Below are positions 34,938 to 43,975 of a DNA stretch of 64,000 bases, one piece after another. The translations under genes and the position numbers were made by a program. The stretch is from UBA974 sp002292405 (GTDB lineage: Bacteria; Bacteroidota; Bacteroidia; Flavobacteriales_D; Sanyastnellaceae), in NCBI GenBank assembly GCA_943842425.1, contig CALTBR010000003.1, positions 62,001 through 126,000 of the forward strand, in the 5' to 3' direction. Position 1 is the first letter of the stretch, and each line of letters begins with the position of its first letter. Under the pieces are notes generated by a model. It ran no database searches, had not been told where the DNA came from, and saw only the letters and a program-made list of their open reading frames with translations.

Positions 34938-35711
34938 ATGGTTAAAGTTAAAATGTTTGAAATGTCAGAGCATAAAAACCGACCCGCTGTCGATGCTCCA
35001 ATTACTGACGCTAATGCTTTCAATGAGATTGTCAATTCTCGAAGAAGTGTCAGGTTTTATTCGTCGGATGATATTCCTCAAGATGTGATTGACAGTTGTT
35101 TAGATGCTGCTCTAAAAGCACCTAATTCATCAAACCTTCAAACTTGGGAAATTCATCACGTCGTAGATGCTGATAAGAAGAAAGAACTAGTAAGACTCTG
35201 TTTAGGTCAACCCGCTGCCTCTACAGCTAAGGAAATTTTTGTTTTCGTTGCGAGGCCAGACTTGTGGAAGCGAAATAACAAGTGGATGATTGATGAGTTT
35301 GATAGGAGGGGAGATATGCCAGATAAGGCATACCAATATTTCAAGAAGATAACTCCCATGATCTATTCTACTGGCTTTTTAGGTGTTTTAGCTCCTTTTA
35401 AGTGGTTGTTTTACAATTTCCGTGGTATTCGTAAGCCCACTCCCCGAGAACCCATGGGTAGGTGGGGTATGACGGTTTGGTCACATAAAAGTACCGCGCT
35501 TGCTTGTGCTCACTTCATGTTAGCGATGAGAGCTCATGGGTTTGATTCTTGTCCTATGGAAGGTTTAGACTCAAAAAGAGTAAAGAGATTACTAGGTCTG
35601 CCCAGACAAGCAGGCATTACGATGGCTATTTCTGCTGGTAAAAGAGCTGAGGGTGGTGTTTTCGGGGATCGCTTTAGATTTGACAAAAAACATTTTGTTA
35701 TAAAGCATTAA
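34938..35711 (+). CDS. Nitroreductase family FMN oxidoreductase
   Basis: About 257 residues from the ATG at 34938 (a TTG start 12 bases earlier is possible). The FMN-binding start NEIVNSRRSVRFYSSDDIP and LDAALKAPNSSNLQTWEIH are typical, and the C-terminal part has HKSTALACAHFMLAMRAHGFDSCPMEGLD followed by a glycine-containing FMN-phosphate contact. An insertion around residues 105-160 (KRNNKWMIDEFDRRG and so on) is longer than in the smallest members. Family enzymes reduce nitroaromatics, quinones or flavins with NAD(P)H; the natural substrate is unknown. It is 15 bases from the nucleoside transporter and overlaps the convergent patatin gene by 4 bases. Confidence 0.82.
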   Translation: MVKVKMFEMSEHKNRPAVDAPITDANAFNEIVNSRRSVRFYSSDDIPQDVIDSCLDAALKAPNSSNLQTWEIHHVVDADKKKELVRLCLGQPAASTAKEIFVFVARPDLWKRNNKWMIDEFDRRGDMPDKAYQYFKKITPMIYSTGFLGVLAPFKWLFYNFRGIRKPTPREPMGRWGMTVWSHKSTALACAHFMLAMRAHGFDSCPMEGLDSKRVKRLLGLPRQAGITMAISAGKRAEGGVFGDRFRFDKKHFVIKH

Positions 35712-36583
35712 CTATTTAAGCTTGATAAAAAGTTAAGTCCTATTTCAAGTCCCAATCTATAATCGGCGTCTATATCTTGTACGTGTAAATAATAGCCTTC
35801 TGCTCTTAATTCTTTAGGTGGAGCTATTTGCACCCAGTTTATTCCTTCGGGTTTAGGACCATTTAGAAAGTCTACACATTTGTTATAGTGTTTGTACCCC
35901 ATAGAAAATAAATCTGAGATATTTTCATTGTCGTAGTTCCAATATTCTGCCATTAGTGAAACATAGCTTTTTTCAATCTTTACATCAGAAGGGCGAGTTC
36001 TTATAACGAGTATGTTTTTAGCTCCATCTGCTATTGCTTTCTTAATAGGAATACTGTCAGAATAACCTCCGTCAAACATCCAGATGCCATCTACTTCCGT
36101 TCGTCCCTTCGTGATTATAGGCAGGGTGGCTGATGCCATCATATAGTTATGCCATTTTCCTTTCTTAGGTTCTAAGTAATGTGGCTTTCCCGTTTTGTGA
36201 TTTGTAGCAACGATCACAACTTTTTTACCTCGACGGTTTTCTTCTGCTGCGTCTTCATTAAATGGAAATGTATCATGAACGTATCTTTTCAGAAAGTCCA
36301 AATTCATTAAACCATTGTTAGAAAAAGTATTTTTGTAGCTGAGGAATTCAGGATTTTCAACTAATTCTCTAGACACTTTAATGAAGTGCTGTCTCTGTTT
36401 AGCAATATAATAGGACATCGCCATGGCGCCACTTGAAACGCCGTAGTAGTATTGAAAGTCGGGGAATTCAGAGTCTAAGAATACATCTAAGACGCCAGCT
36501 GTAAAGGCACATTTCAAGCTCCCCCCCTCTAAAACCAATGCGTCATATTTGATTTCTTTTCCTTTGTGTTCATTAGAGTTCAT
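35708..36583 (-). CDS. Patatin-like phospholipase
   Basis: A 291-residue protein with the patatin fold: oxyanion-type start VLEGGSLKCAFTAGVLD (residues 18-34), nucleophile Ser50 in GVSSGA, and the catalytic Asp in MFDGGYSDSIP, giving the Ser-Asp dyad. The oxyanion loop has Lys-Cys where Arg/Lys-Gly is usual, a small departure. The length matches the bacterial YjjU/RssA-type group. There is no signal peptide, so it is cytoplasmic or membrane-peripheral. Expected role: acyl-ester hydrolysis of phospholipids. It stands alone on the minus strand, convergent with nitroreductase, with the Ycf48-like gene 38 bases upstream. Confidence 0.87.
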   Translation of the reverse strand: MNSNEHKGKEIKYDALVLEGGSLKCAFTAGVLDVFLDSEFPDFQYYYGVSSGAMAMSYYIAKQRQHFIKVSRELVENPEFLSYKNTFSNNGLMNLDFLKRYVHDTFPFNEDAAEENRRGKKVVIVATNHKTGKPHYLEPKKGKWHNYMMASATLPIITKGRTEVDGIWMFDGGYSDSIPIKKAIADGAKNILVIRTRPSDVKIEKSYVSLMAEYWNYDNENISDLFSMGYKHYNKCVDFLNGPKPEGINWVQIAPPKELRAEGYYLHVQDIDADYRLGLEIGLNFLSSLNS

Positions 36584-36621
36584 TAGGGTCCAGTGCGGTT
36601 ATGCTTTGTGTAGCAGATGTT

Positions 36622-37650
36622 TTATTTATTTGTTGAATAAATGAAATTGTTAATGTCTACTCGTTTAACAGATTGATGACCAGCTAACCATAAGAATTTT
36701 CCATTTGGAGAGAATCGACCCGTGTAAAACGAGTCGTCAGATATGTGTTGCCAATTTAACCCCGAATCCGAAGAGTAGTCTATTCCCTTAGATCCAATAG
36801 CTACACATTCTTGTGTGTTTAAAGGGTGCCAAACAACACAGGACCTATATCCAGGCCCTGCACCCTCAGACCTCAAAGTCCAAGATTTACCACCATCTGA
36901 TGTGTAAGCTAGGTTCCCTGTATTTAAGGGCATGTTCTCCCAATCACCTCCGATTAAAAGTCCTTCGTTAGAATTTTTAAAGTCTGCACTGAAGGCGCCA
37001 GTCATCGTTCCTCCTTGAATCAGTGGAGTAGCATAAGCAACCCAAGTAGCGCCTTTGTCTGAGGAATAAAATACCCTAGAGACTTTGCCGCCAGTAGCAA
37101 TCCAAACTCTATCACTAAAGCATGAGATATTCCCATTGCTTGCCGCAAAAGCAGCTTCTCCTTCAATGTGTTCAGGTAAGTTTGAGCATTGGATTCTTTT
37201 CCAATGATCTCCCGAGTCAGAAGTGATATAGATAGATAGGCAAACATCACCTGTCGTGTCAGGTGTAGCGTCTCCCATTAAAATGCCGTCACTTGAATTG
37301 TAAAACTTCATAGAATCGAAAAAAGTCCCTTCATTTGTTTCCTCTAAAGTGGTAGTGGTAGATGAGAGTGAAGCAAGTGGTGCTTTAATAACCACCCCAG
37401 GAGATTCAATGCTGGCGGCAAGGAGATGGTCGTTCACAACTGAACATGCCCTGTAAGATCTACTTCCCCAACGGACAGTGTCCCAACTCAGCCCACCATC
37501 TTCAGTGTATCCGACTAGCCCACCTGAGCCTGCAAATACAGCTCTATTAGAGTCGATGACGTGGAGTGCTCTGATGCTGGAGTTGAAAGATGTTTGTCCT
37601 AAAACTGAACTGAATAACATGCTAAACAATGCAAAGTACAAAATTTTCAT
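36622..37650 (-). CDS. Exported Ycf48-like beta-propeller protein
   Basis: About 342 residues from the Met that gives a clean signal peptide (MKILYFALFSMLFSSVLGQ); an upstream in-frame ATG adds 7 polar residues. The rest is a repeated beta-propeller pattern with Asp-box/BNR-like turns such as TEDGGLSWDTV, TSDSGDHWKRI, SSDKGATWVAY, TSDGGKSWTLR and SSDSGLNWQHI, five or more blades. Such proteins are annotated as photosystem II assembly (Ycf48)-related or oxidoreductase-like, but a photosynthetic role is excluded here by the kind of organism. It probably binds a protein or glycan in the periplasm or outside. No T9SS tail is visible. Confidence 0.75.
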   Translation of the reverse strand: MKILYFALFSMLFSSVLGQTSFNSSIRALHVIDSNRAVFAGSGGLVGYTEDGGLSWDTVRWGSRSYRACSVVNDHLLAASIESPGVVIKAPLASLSSTTTTLEETNEGTFFDSMKFYNSSDGILMGDATPDTTGDVCLSIYITSDSGDHWKRIQCSNLPEHIEGEAAFAASNGNISCFSDRVWIATGGKVSRVFYSSDKGATWVAYATPLIQGGTMTGAFSADFKNSNEGLLIGGDWENMPLNTGNLAYTSDGGKSWTLRSEGAGPGYRSCVVWHPLNTQECVAIGSKGIDYSSDSGLNWQHISDDSFYTGRFSPNGKFLWLAGHQSVKRVDINNFIYSTNK

Positions 37651-37723
37651 TGAAAAAGTATGAGCGTTCAAAGGATGTTAATTATTTATCTGAAAGATAT
37701 TACGGTAATTCGATGTGAGAAAG

Positions 37724-37731
37724 TATATTTG
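37724..37731 (+). promoter_or_regulatory. -7 promoter box of the prolyl oligopeptidase gene
   Basis: TATATTTG matches the TAnnTTTG consensus, ending 16 bases before the ATG at 37748. No good TTTG is seen 19 bases upstream. Confidence 0.4.
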
Positions 37732-37747
37732 AGACAAAAATGAACAA

Positions 37748-39877
37748 ATGCGTGTTATCATATTTCTATTGTTTGCCGGTTTGTTTTTTTCGTGCGGGCA
37801 AACTTCCACTTTTGTTTTGAACCCTGATGAAATTAAATATCCTGAGAGTCGTTTGATGGATCAAGTTGACACTCTCTGGGGTGTTGAAGTTAAGGATCCA
37901 TATCGTTGGCTTGAGGATGATAGAGATCCTGAGGTTGAACAGTGGGTTATAGACCAAAACACAACAACTCGCAACTATCTCGACGCTCTCCCCTTGAGAA
38001 AAGAACTTAGAGACAGGTATGAAAAACTATTTAATTACGAGAAAGTGGGCATTCCTCGCAAAGTGGGAGATAAGTTCTTTATCTCGAGAAATGACGGACT
38101 GCAAAATCAAAGTATCACATATATATTTGATTCTATAGGATCTGAAGAACGCGTTTTCTTGGATCCGAATACGTTAAGTGAAGACGGTACAATTACAGCT
38201 TCTCTAGGTGGCGCATCGGATGATGGAAAGTACATTTCGGTGATTAAAAGTGTAGCGGGATCGGATTGGCAAGAAATCGGCGTGATGGATGTCGAAACTG
38301 GAAGGGAACTCGATGACGTTCTAAAGTGGGTAAAATTTAGCGGCACAAGTTGGGTGAATGACGGGTTTTATTATAGCAGATATCCTGAGCCTGAAGGGAG
38401 TGCGTTTAGCTCTGAAAACACCTTTCACAGTGTTTACTTTCATAAGATTGGAACTTTACAGTCGGAAGATGTTTTGGTTTATATAGACGAAAAAGAGCCC
38501 AACAGATATCACTTCGCTTGGGCTACAGAAGATAACAAGTATCTTGTTTTAAATGTATCAACAGGAACAGACGGCAACAGCTTGCTGATTAAAGATCTTG
38601 GTGCTGAAGGTTCTGACTGGCGTATTTTAGTTGATGGTTTCACGGATCACAGTAGTGTTGTTGGGTCTGTTGAAGGAAAGATTCTACTCCTAACAGATAT
38701 TGAAGCCCCTAAATATCGCCTTGTTGCTGTTGATCCAACTCAAGAGTTGACGAATACTGATTTGTGGACAGACATCATTCCACAATCTAATCATCTTCTC
38801 GAGTCTGTTCAAGTTTCAGCCGGACGATTGTTTGCCACATTTTTGCGTAAAGCTTGCCATGCTGTAGTTTCATATGATTTCATGGGATTAGATGCGAAAG
38901 AAATTGCTTTGCCAAGCAATGTTGGATCTGTTGGTGGGTTTGGCGGAAAAATGAATTCTAAAGAAGTTTTCTACGCATTCACATCTTTTACACACCCAAC
39001 AAGTATTTATAAGTATGACCCTCTATCGCATGAGAGTTTACTTTTCAGCGCTCCAGAGGTGAATTTTATGCCTGCGGCATATGAAACGAAACAAGTAGAG
39101 TATTTCTCTAAAGACGGTACTAAAATCCCGATGTTTCTTGTACATAAAAAAGGAATTATATTGAATGGGAAGAACCCCACCTTGTTGTATGCGTATGGAG
39201 GATTTAGCATTAGTCTCACTCCAAGTTTCAGTGCGTCTAATATTGTTTTTCTTGAGAGGGGTGGAGTATACGCCATGCCTAATTTGCGAGGGGGTGGTGA
39301 GTTCGGTGAAGAGTGGCACAAAGCAGGAATGCTATTAGAGAAGCAAAATGTATTCGACGACTTTATTGCTGCGGCAGAGTATTTAATAGGCGAGAAATAT
39401 ACTTGTTCTGAGAAACTTGCCATTGAAGGGCGTTCTAATGGTGGTCTACTTATAGGTGCCGTTATGAGCCAACGCCCAGAGCTGGCTGCAGTGGCTTTTC
39501 CCGGTGTGGGAGTTATGGATATGCTTAGGTATCATAAGTTTACAATAGGTTGGGGATGGATTCCTGAATATGGTTGTGTAGATAGTACAGAGGCTGATTT
39601 TAAAAACCTGTATTCATTCTCTCCAGTTCATAACCTTGTTGACGGTGTTAACTACCCGAGTACGATGGTGACAACTTCTGATCACGATGACAGAGTTGTT
39701 CCCGCTCATTCATTTAAATTTTCAGCAAGGCTTCAGGCTGCACATAAAGGAAACGAACCAGTTCTGATTCGCATAGAATTGAATGCTGGACATGGTGCTG
39801 GTAAACCCACTTCTAAAATGATAGATGAGCAGGCAGATAAATGGGCGTTTCTTTTTCACGAATTGAAGAATCTGTAA
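37748..39877 (+). CDS. Prolyl oligopeptidase (S9A), lipoprotein
   Basis: A 709-residue serine peptidase with a lipoprotein signal (AGLFFSCG, Cys16), so it is probably anchored in a membrane facing the periplasm or outside. N-terminal substrate-entry segment DPYRWLEDDRDPEVEQWV, a seven-bladed propeller (about 90-430), and a C-terminal alpha/beta-hydrolase domain. The catalytic triad is Ser563 in EGRSNGGLL, an Asp in SDHDDRVVPAHS and the His in NAGHGAGK. It cleaves after proline in short peptides. A TonB-dependent receptor gene follows 10 bases later, so peptide breakdown and uptake may be linked; the receptor's substrate is not known. Confidence 0.93.
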   Translation: MRVIIFLLFAGLFFSCGQTSTFVLNPDEIKYPESRLMDQVDTLWGVEVKDPYRWLEDDRDPEVEQWVIDQNTTTRNYLDALPLRKELRDRYEKLFNYEKVGIPRKVGDKFFISRNDGLQNQSITYIFDSIGSEERVFLDPNTLSEDGTITASLGGASDDGKYISVIKSVAGSDWQEIGVMDVETGRELDDVLKWVKFSGTSWVNDGFYYSRYPEPEGSAFSSENTFHSVYFHKIGTLQSEDVLVYIDEKEPNRYHFAWATEDNKYLVLNVSTGTDGNSLLIKDLGAEGSDWRILVDGFTDHSSVVGSVEGKILLLTDIEAPKYRLVAVDPTQELTNTDLWTDIIPQSNHLLESVQVSAGRLFATFLRKACHAVVSYDFMGLDAKEIALPSNVGSVGGFGGKMNSKEVFYAFTSFTHPTSIYKYDPLSHESLLFSAPEVNFMPAAYETKQVEYFSKDGTKIPMFLVHKKGIILNGKNPTLLYAYGGFSISLTPSFSASNIVFLERGGVYAMPNLRGGGEFGEEWHKAGMLLEKQNVFDDFIAAAEYLIGEKYTCSEKLAIEGRSNGGLLIGAVMSQRPELAAVAFPGVGVMDMLRYHKFTIGWGWIPEYGCVDSTEADFKNLYSFSPVHNLVDGVNYPSTMVTTSDHDDRVVPAHSFKFSARLQAAHKGNEPVLIRIELNAGHGAGKPTSKMIDEQADKWAFLFHELKNL

Positions 39878-39887
39878 AACCCACTGT

Positions 39888-42245
39888 ATGATAACCCAGA
39901 TGATTAAAACTACATTTTTACAGGCTTTCTACTTAGCGTGTTTAACTCTTTTGAGCTTTTCTTTTTCAGCCCAAACACCTTTATCGATCTCAGGTAAAGT
40001 GGTTGAAAAGTCCTCAAATTCAATTCTGCCTGGAGTTACTGTCCAGATCGTTTGTGATGGGAAGTTTATCAAAGCAGTCGCTGCCGATTCAAACGGACAT
40101 TTCGAAATTGAGGTTGGTGGGTATGAGATGTGTGACCTAGAATTTTCATTTGTAGGATTTTTAACGGAATCATTTTCGATTTCAGAAATCAGTTTGCCAT
40201 TAAATGTGAGCTTAAAGGATGTAACTCAAGCTTTAGGGTTAGCGGTTGTGTCTGGAAGTATTTCTGAAAGAGCCGTTGAAGAGGAAGTTGTTCCCATCGA
40301 AGTATTAAAACCGTATTTGGCGGAGAACACGAATTCTGTAGGTTTGAAAGGCTTGGTTGCTAAAACCTCAGGTGTTGCAATTATGGATAGTCAGGTGAGT
40401 ATCCGTGGTGGTAGTGGTTATAGCTACGGAGTAGGATCTCGTGTGTCTTTGCTCTTAGATGGGCTGCCTTTGCTATCTGGTGATTTAGGTGAAATTTGGT
40501 GGTCTTATCTTCCGATGGAGCACATCGCACAAGTAGAGGTGGTCAAGTGTGCAGCATCTTCTTTATATGGTACGGGTGCTTCGAATGGGGTGATACACTT
40601 TAGATCTGTTTGGCCTAGCTCTAAAAAAGAAACAATCGTTAAGGCATTTAATGGGATTTACAGCGATCCTCAAAATGATGCATGGAGGTGGTGGGATGAT
40701 AGTTTTTCACCCGTTTTAAACGGAGCATCTGTTTCACATAGACAGGCCTGGGATAAGGTTGATTTAGTGGTCGGAGGAAATGTGATGTCTGATAAAACGT
40801 ATCTCTCTACAGGTCATGAGCAACGAGCTAGGTTGAGCGCTAAGCTAAGGTTTCGTCCTGCAAATGGTGTGTTATTCGGCGTAAGCGCAATTGCCCAATA
40901 CCAACAAATGGGTCGTTTTATCTTGTGGGATGACTTTGAAACATCTGCATATTTACCCATGGATGGTACCTCAAGTGAGGACAAGTGGTTTAATATGAAT
41001 ATTGATCCATGGTTGACTTTCTCAGATAAAAGTGGTGGATCTCATAAATTGAAAACACGTTTTTATAGAACAGCAAGATATAATCCAAGTGGAAGCATTT
41101 CGATGGCCAGCAATTTGTATATGGGTGAGTATAAGTATGGTCGTGAGTTCAACGAGCACATTTCGGCTCAAGTAGGAACTTTTATGAGTGTTCAAGGTTC
41201 TTTCAGTTCACTCTATCCAGGAGTGTCTCTGTTAACCTTTAATCCTGCTGTTTTTGGCCAAATTGAAGGACATCACGGACGTCTTAGAACAGTTCTAGGT
41301 GCCAGATTTGAGAGCAATGTAAACCCTGGATTTTATGATGAGTCTTCTGGGCCAGTTCTTAGGGCTGGATTAAATTATGAAATCAGAAAGAGAACCAATT
41401 TCAGAGCGTCTATAGGTCAGTCTTATAGATTTGCTACTATCGCTGAAAAATATTTTTCGACAACTCTTACTGATGGTATTGATGTGATAGGGAATGTTGA
41501 TCTTCAGAGTGAATCTGGACTTAATTTAGAAGCAGGCATCAAGCACAAAGTGATGATTGGTGGCGATAAGGTAGTATATCTGGATGCTGCAGTGTTTATG
41601 TTGGAGTATGAGAATATGATCGAATACACCCTTCGACCTCAATTAGATTCAGAAGGTAGCATTATTATAGAGGACGGTGTGCTGCAGTTTTTCTTCCAAG
41701 CTTTAAATATCGGAAAAAGTAGAATAGCAGGTTTTGAATGGTCAGCCAATGGTGAAATGAAAGTAGCTGGAATCCCTGTTAGAGTATTAGGAGGAACAAC
41801 ATTTCAATATGCTGGTGACCTAAGTAGAGACACATCCCAAATTAACATGGGTGCTTATATAGACAACTTCCTGGACAGTTTTGGAGATACCAGGGATTCT
41901 TTAGTTACGGCAGGCTCACTTCTCAAGTATAGAAATAGCGGTAATTTCAAATTGGATATAGAAGCTGATTTCGGACCCCTTACCTTAGGGGGTTCGATTA
42001 TCAGACAGGATTACATAGACGATATTGATTGGTACTTCAACGAGTTAGTTTCAGGTCTAGCTAACTTTAGAGAACAATTTACTGAGGGTTTTGCTTCTAT
42101 AGACGCGAGGTTAGTTTATAATGCAGCTGACAATGCGAAGTTCTCATTTATTGTGTCTAACCTGAAAAATGAGATAATGAGTAGCAGACCTGGCATACTA
42201 AGTGCTCCACGAAGCATGATCATTAGATTTGATTATAAGTTTTAA
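39888..42245 (+). CDS. TonB-dependent outer-membrane receptor
   Basis: A 785-residue receptor. Signal peptide about 1-28 (ending SFSAQ), then a carboxypeptidase-regulatory-like beta-sandwich (about 30-115; SISGKVVEKSSNSILPGVTVQI), a plug domain (about 140-240; AKTSGVAIMDSQVSIRGGSGYSYG and RVSLLLDGLPLLSGD), and an outer-membrane barrel of about 540 residues that ends in FDYKF, the terminal aromatic residue expected for barrel insertion. No SusD partner is adjacent, so it is not a typical polysaccharide locus. It follows prolyl oligopeptidase by 10 bases and is probably cotranscribed with it. Ligand unknown (peptides, metal chelates or vitamins). It overlaps the convergent acyltransferase gene by 4 bases. 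Confidence 0.93.
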   Translation: MITQMIKTTFLQAFYLACLTLLSFSFSAQTPLSISGKVVEKSSNSILPGVTVQIVCDGKFIKAVAADSNGHFEIEVGGYEMCDLEFSFVGFLTESFSISEISLPLNVSLKDVTQALGLAVVSGSISERAVEEEVVPIEVLKPYLAENTNSVGLKGLVAKTSGVAIMDSQVSIRGGSGYSYGVGSRVSLLLDGLPLLSGDLGEIWWSYLPMEHIAQVEVVKCAASSLYGTGASNGVIHFRSVWPSSKKETIVKAFNGIYSDPQNDAWRWWDDSFSPVLNGASVSHRQAWDKVDLVVGGNVMSDKTYLSTGHEQRARLSAKLRFRPANGVLFGVSAIAQYQQMGRFILWDDFETSAYLPMDGTSSEDKWFNMNIDPWLTFSDKSGGSHKLKTRFYRTARYNPSGSISMASNLYMGEYKYGREFNEHISAQVGTFMSVQGSFSSLYPGVSLLTFNPAVFGQIEGHHGRLRTVLGARFESNVNPGFYDESSGPVLRAGLNYEIRKRTNFRASIGQSYRFATIAEKYFSTTLTDGIDVIGNVDLQSESGLNLEAGIKHKVMIGGDKVVYLDAAVFMLEYENMIEYTLRPQLDSEGSIIIEDGVLQFFFQALNIGKSRIAGFEWSANGEMKVAGIPVRVLGGTTFQYAGDLSRDTSQINMGAYIDNFLDSFGDTRDSLVTAGSLLKYRNSGNFKLDIEADFGPLTLGGSIIRQDYIDDIDWYFNELVSGLANFREQFTEGFASIDARLVYNAADNAKFSFIVSNLKNEIMSSRPGILSAPRSMIIRFDYKF

Positions 42246-43003
42246 GCTTTTGAGTCAATAAGTTCTCTCAGGCGAGTGCATTCCTTTTGAGTCCAAGACT
42301 TTACATCGACAATTAGTTTTTCCGCATCATTGTTTTTAAATATCGGACCAAAGCTAACGTATGTGTCAATATACCGTGCTCCTAAATGTCTTAGCGTATG
42401 CGTAATAAACCATTCGCCACCTACCCATGCAATATCAGGATCTCTATATTCTATAGCAACAGGTGCTATTTGGAATCCATTTTCAGCACATGAGTAAAAA
42501 ATCCCCTTCTTGTAGGCCAAGAGCTCTGGGCTTTTGTTTGTAGTGCCTTCAGGGAAAATAACCACGCCGTACCCACTGTCAAATCTTTCCTTCACAGCTA
42601 TTCTTGTTGCTTTTCTGCTCTCTTTTTTATCTCTTTTAACCCAAATTGTGCCTATCAATGACGCTCCCCAACCTATTATAGGCCAAGCTTTTGCTTCGTG
42701 TTTGGCTACAAAAACAATAGGGAAAGAAGTGGGTAAGACGACTGCATCTAAGTATGACCTATGATTGCCCATAACAACAGATGGTTCTTTAGGTGACTCT
42801 CCAGACCAGTGAATACGAACTCCTAAAATCATGTGAGTGACTTTAAGAAACCGTTGGAATAATTTATGAATGGAATTTTGTCTCGCTTTCTCCTTTCTCC
42901 CCATTAAAAAAATAGCTATAAGTGTAATAAGTATGGTGAAAGAGATAGTGATTGTCCATGCTAAGAAAGCAGCCATTCTAACAACGATTCTAATTATGTG
43001 CAA
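42242..43003 (-). CDS. 1-acyl-glycerol-3-phosphate acyltransferase-like (PlsC family)
   Basis: A 253-residue membrane-associated acyltransferase. One or two N-terminal hydrophobic helices (about 8-35) precede the HX4D motif GNHRSYLDAVV (His81, Asp86) and the glycerol-phosphate motif FPEGTTNKS (about 151-159). The family transfers acyl chains to lysophosphatidic acid or related lysolipids. Several PlsC paralogues are usual in one genome, so this may not be the main PlsC. The RluA-type gene lies 33 bases upstream on the same strand, so the two could be cotranscribed. Confidence 0.88.
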   Translation of the reverse strand: MHIIRIVVRMAAFLAWTITISFTILITLIAIFLMGRKEKARQNSIHKLFQRFLKVTHMILGVRIHWSGESPKEPSVVMGNHRSYLDAVVLPTSFPIVFVAKHEAKAWPIIGWGASLIGTIWVKRDKKESRKATRIAVKERFDSGYGVVIFPEGTTNKSPELLAYKKGIFYSCAENGFQIAPVAIEYRDPDIAWVGGEWFITHTLRHLGARYIDTYVSFGPIFKNNDAEKLIVDVKSWTQKECTRLRELIDSKA

Positions 43004-43036
43004 AATTGTATTCTTAAAAATTAATGATGTTCGAAG

Positions 43037-43927
43037 TTAAGGCAATTTAAGTTTGTGAATAATATGCTTAAACTTTCTGGGCAAATCAGTCTCAATGTCC
43101 ATTGACTCAAGAGTAATAGGATGTGTAAATTGTAGTCTTGTGCAAGCTAGAAACAATCCATGTCCAGTATATTTTAGTGGTCCACAATACATATTATCAC
43201 CAACAATTGGATGTCCGATCATTGCTAAATGTCTTCTTATTTGATGTTTTCTTCCTGTTTTAGGATAAATTTTAACAAGTGTTGCGGTTCCGAAAACTGG
43301 CCATTTAGTCGATCCAATTATCTCAATTTTAGAGCTAGCAGATTTGCAATTAATTGGAATATTAATTTCACAAAAAGAGAGGTCTAGAGTTCCTTCTATT
43401 AAAGCGGTGTAGCTCTTAAATACCTCTCTTTTTTCAAAGGCACTTCCTAGTCCTGACGCCATGCTTAATGTTTTGGCAACTAAGACAAGTCCATGCGTTG
43501 CTTTGTCTAATCTGTGGACTGGCCTAGGAACATTTAAATTGTCAGGTAAATTGCTTAATTTAAGTGTAAAACAGCACATTTTATCTAGTGATACTTTGCT
43601 ATTTCCGTTGGTTTCTATCCCCGCGTTTTTTATGACACAAGCTCCGTGATTATCTTCCCATAGCACGCTGGTTTTGTGCAAATTACTGCTAGCTATTTCT
43701 GTGTTAGTAATTCTACTTTCTTCGAGCGACAAACGATCTCCAATTTTCACCCAGTTGTGAGTTTCTCCCCTGACACCATTTATGAAAATCCGCCCTTTTT
43801 TTACCGCTTTTTTAACGGCCTTTCTTGAGGGTAATTCCAAAAATTGTGATATAGCAGCTTCCTGAAGCCTTTTAGACTTCGAGTTTAAAGGTATGTGAAA
43901 CCAATGTGTGATTACAACGTCAGTCAT
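43037..43927 (-). CDS. RluA family pseudouridine synthase
   Basis: A 296-residue RNA-modifying enzyme. An N-terminal S4-like segment (about 30-70; SRKAVKKAVKKGRIFINGV) precedes the catalytic domain with RPVHRLDKATHG; Asp141 is the nucleophile. Later motifs KIYPKTGRKHQIRRHLAMIG and PIVGDNMYCG are typical of RluA/RluC/RluD/TruC. The exact target uridine cannot be assigned. The ATG is 4 bases after a minus-strand -7 box (43932-43939), which abuts the promoter of the divergent RRM gene. Confidence 0.9.
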   Translation of the reverse strand: MTDVVITHWFHIPLNSKSKRLQEAAISQFLELPSRKAVKKAVKKGRIFINGVRGETHNWVKIGDRLSLEESRITNTEIASSNLHKTSVLWEDNHGACVIKNAGIETNGNSKVSLDKMCCFTLKLSNLPDNLNVPRPVHRLDKATHGLVLVAKTLSMASGLGSAFEKREVFKSYTALIEGTLDLSFCEINIPINCKSASSKIEIIGSTKWPVFGTATLVKIYPKTGRKHQIRRHLAMIGHPIVGDNMYCGPLKYTGHGLFLACTRLQFTHPITLESMDIETDLPRKFKHIIHKLKLP

Positions 43928-43931
43928 AGAG

Positions 43932-43939
43932 CAAATTTA
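43932..43939 (-). promoter_or_regulatory. -7 box of the pseudouridine synthase gene
   Basis: TAAATTTG on the minus strand fits TAnnTTTG and ends 4 bases before the ATG. It is separated by one base from the plus-strand -7 box at 43941, so the two promoters cannot be occupied together. Confidence 0.4.
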
Positions 43940-43940
43940 T

Positions 43941-43948
43941 TAACTTTG
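43941..43948 (+). promoter_or_regulatory. -7 box of the RRM protein gene
   Basis: TAACTTTG fits the -7 consensus; the start codon is 27 bases downstream. No convincing -33 box. Confidence 0.45.
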
Positions 43949-43975
43949 TCTTAAATAATTATTCTTTAAGTTTTA

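Noticed and set aside
36622..37650. Photosystem II assembly factor
   Set aside because: The Ycf48-like propeller fold is real, but nothing in the window suggests photosynthesis; the name reflects fold similarity only.
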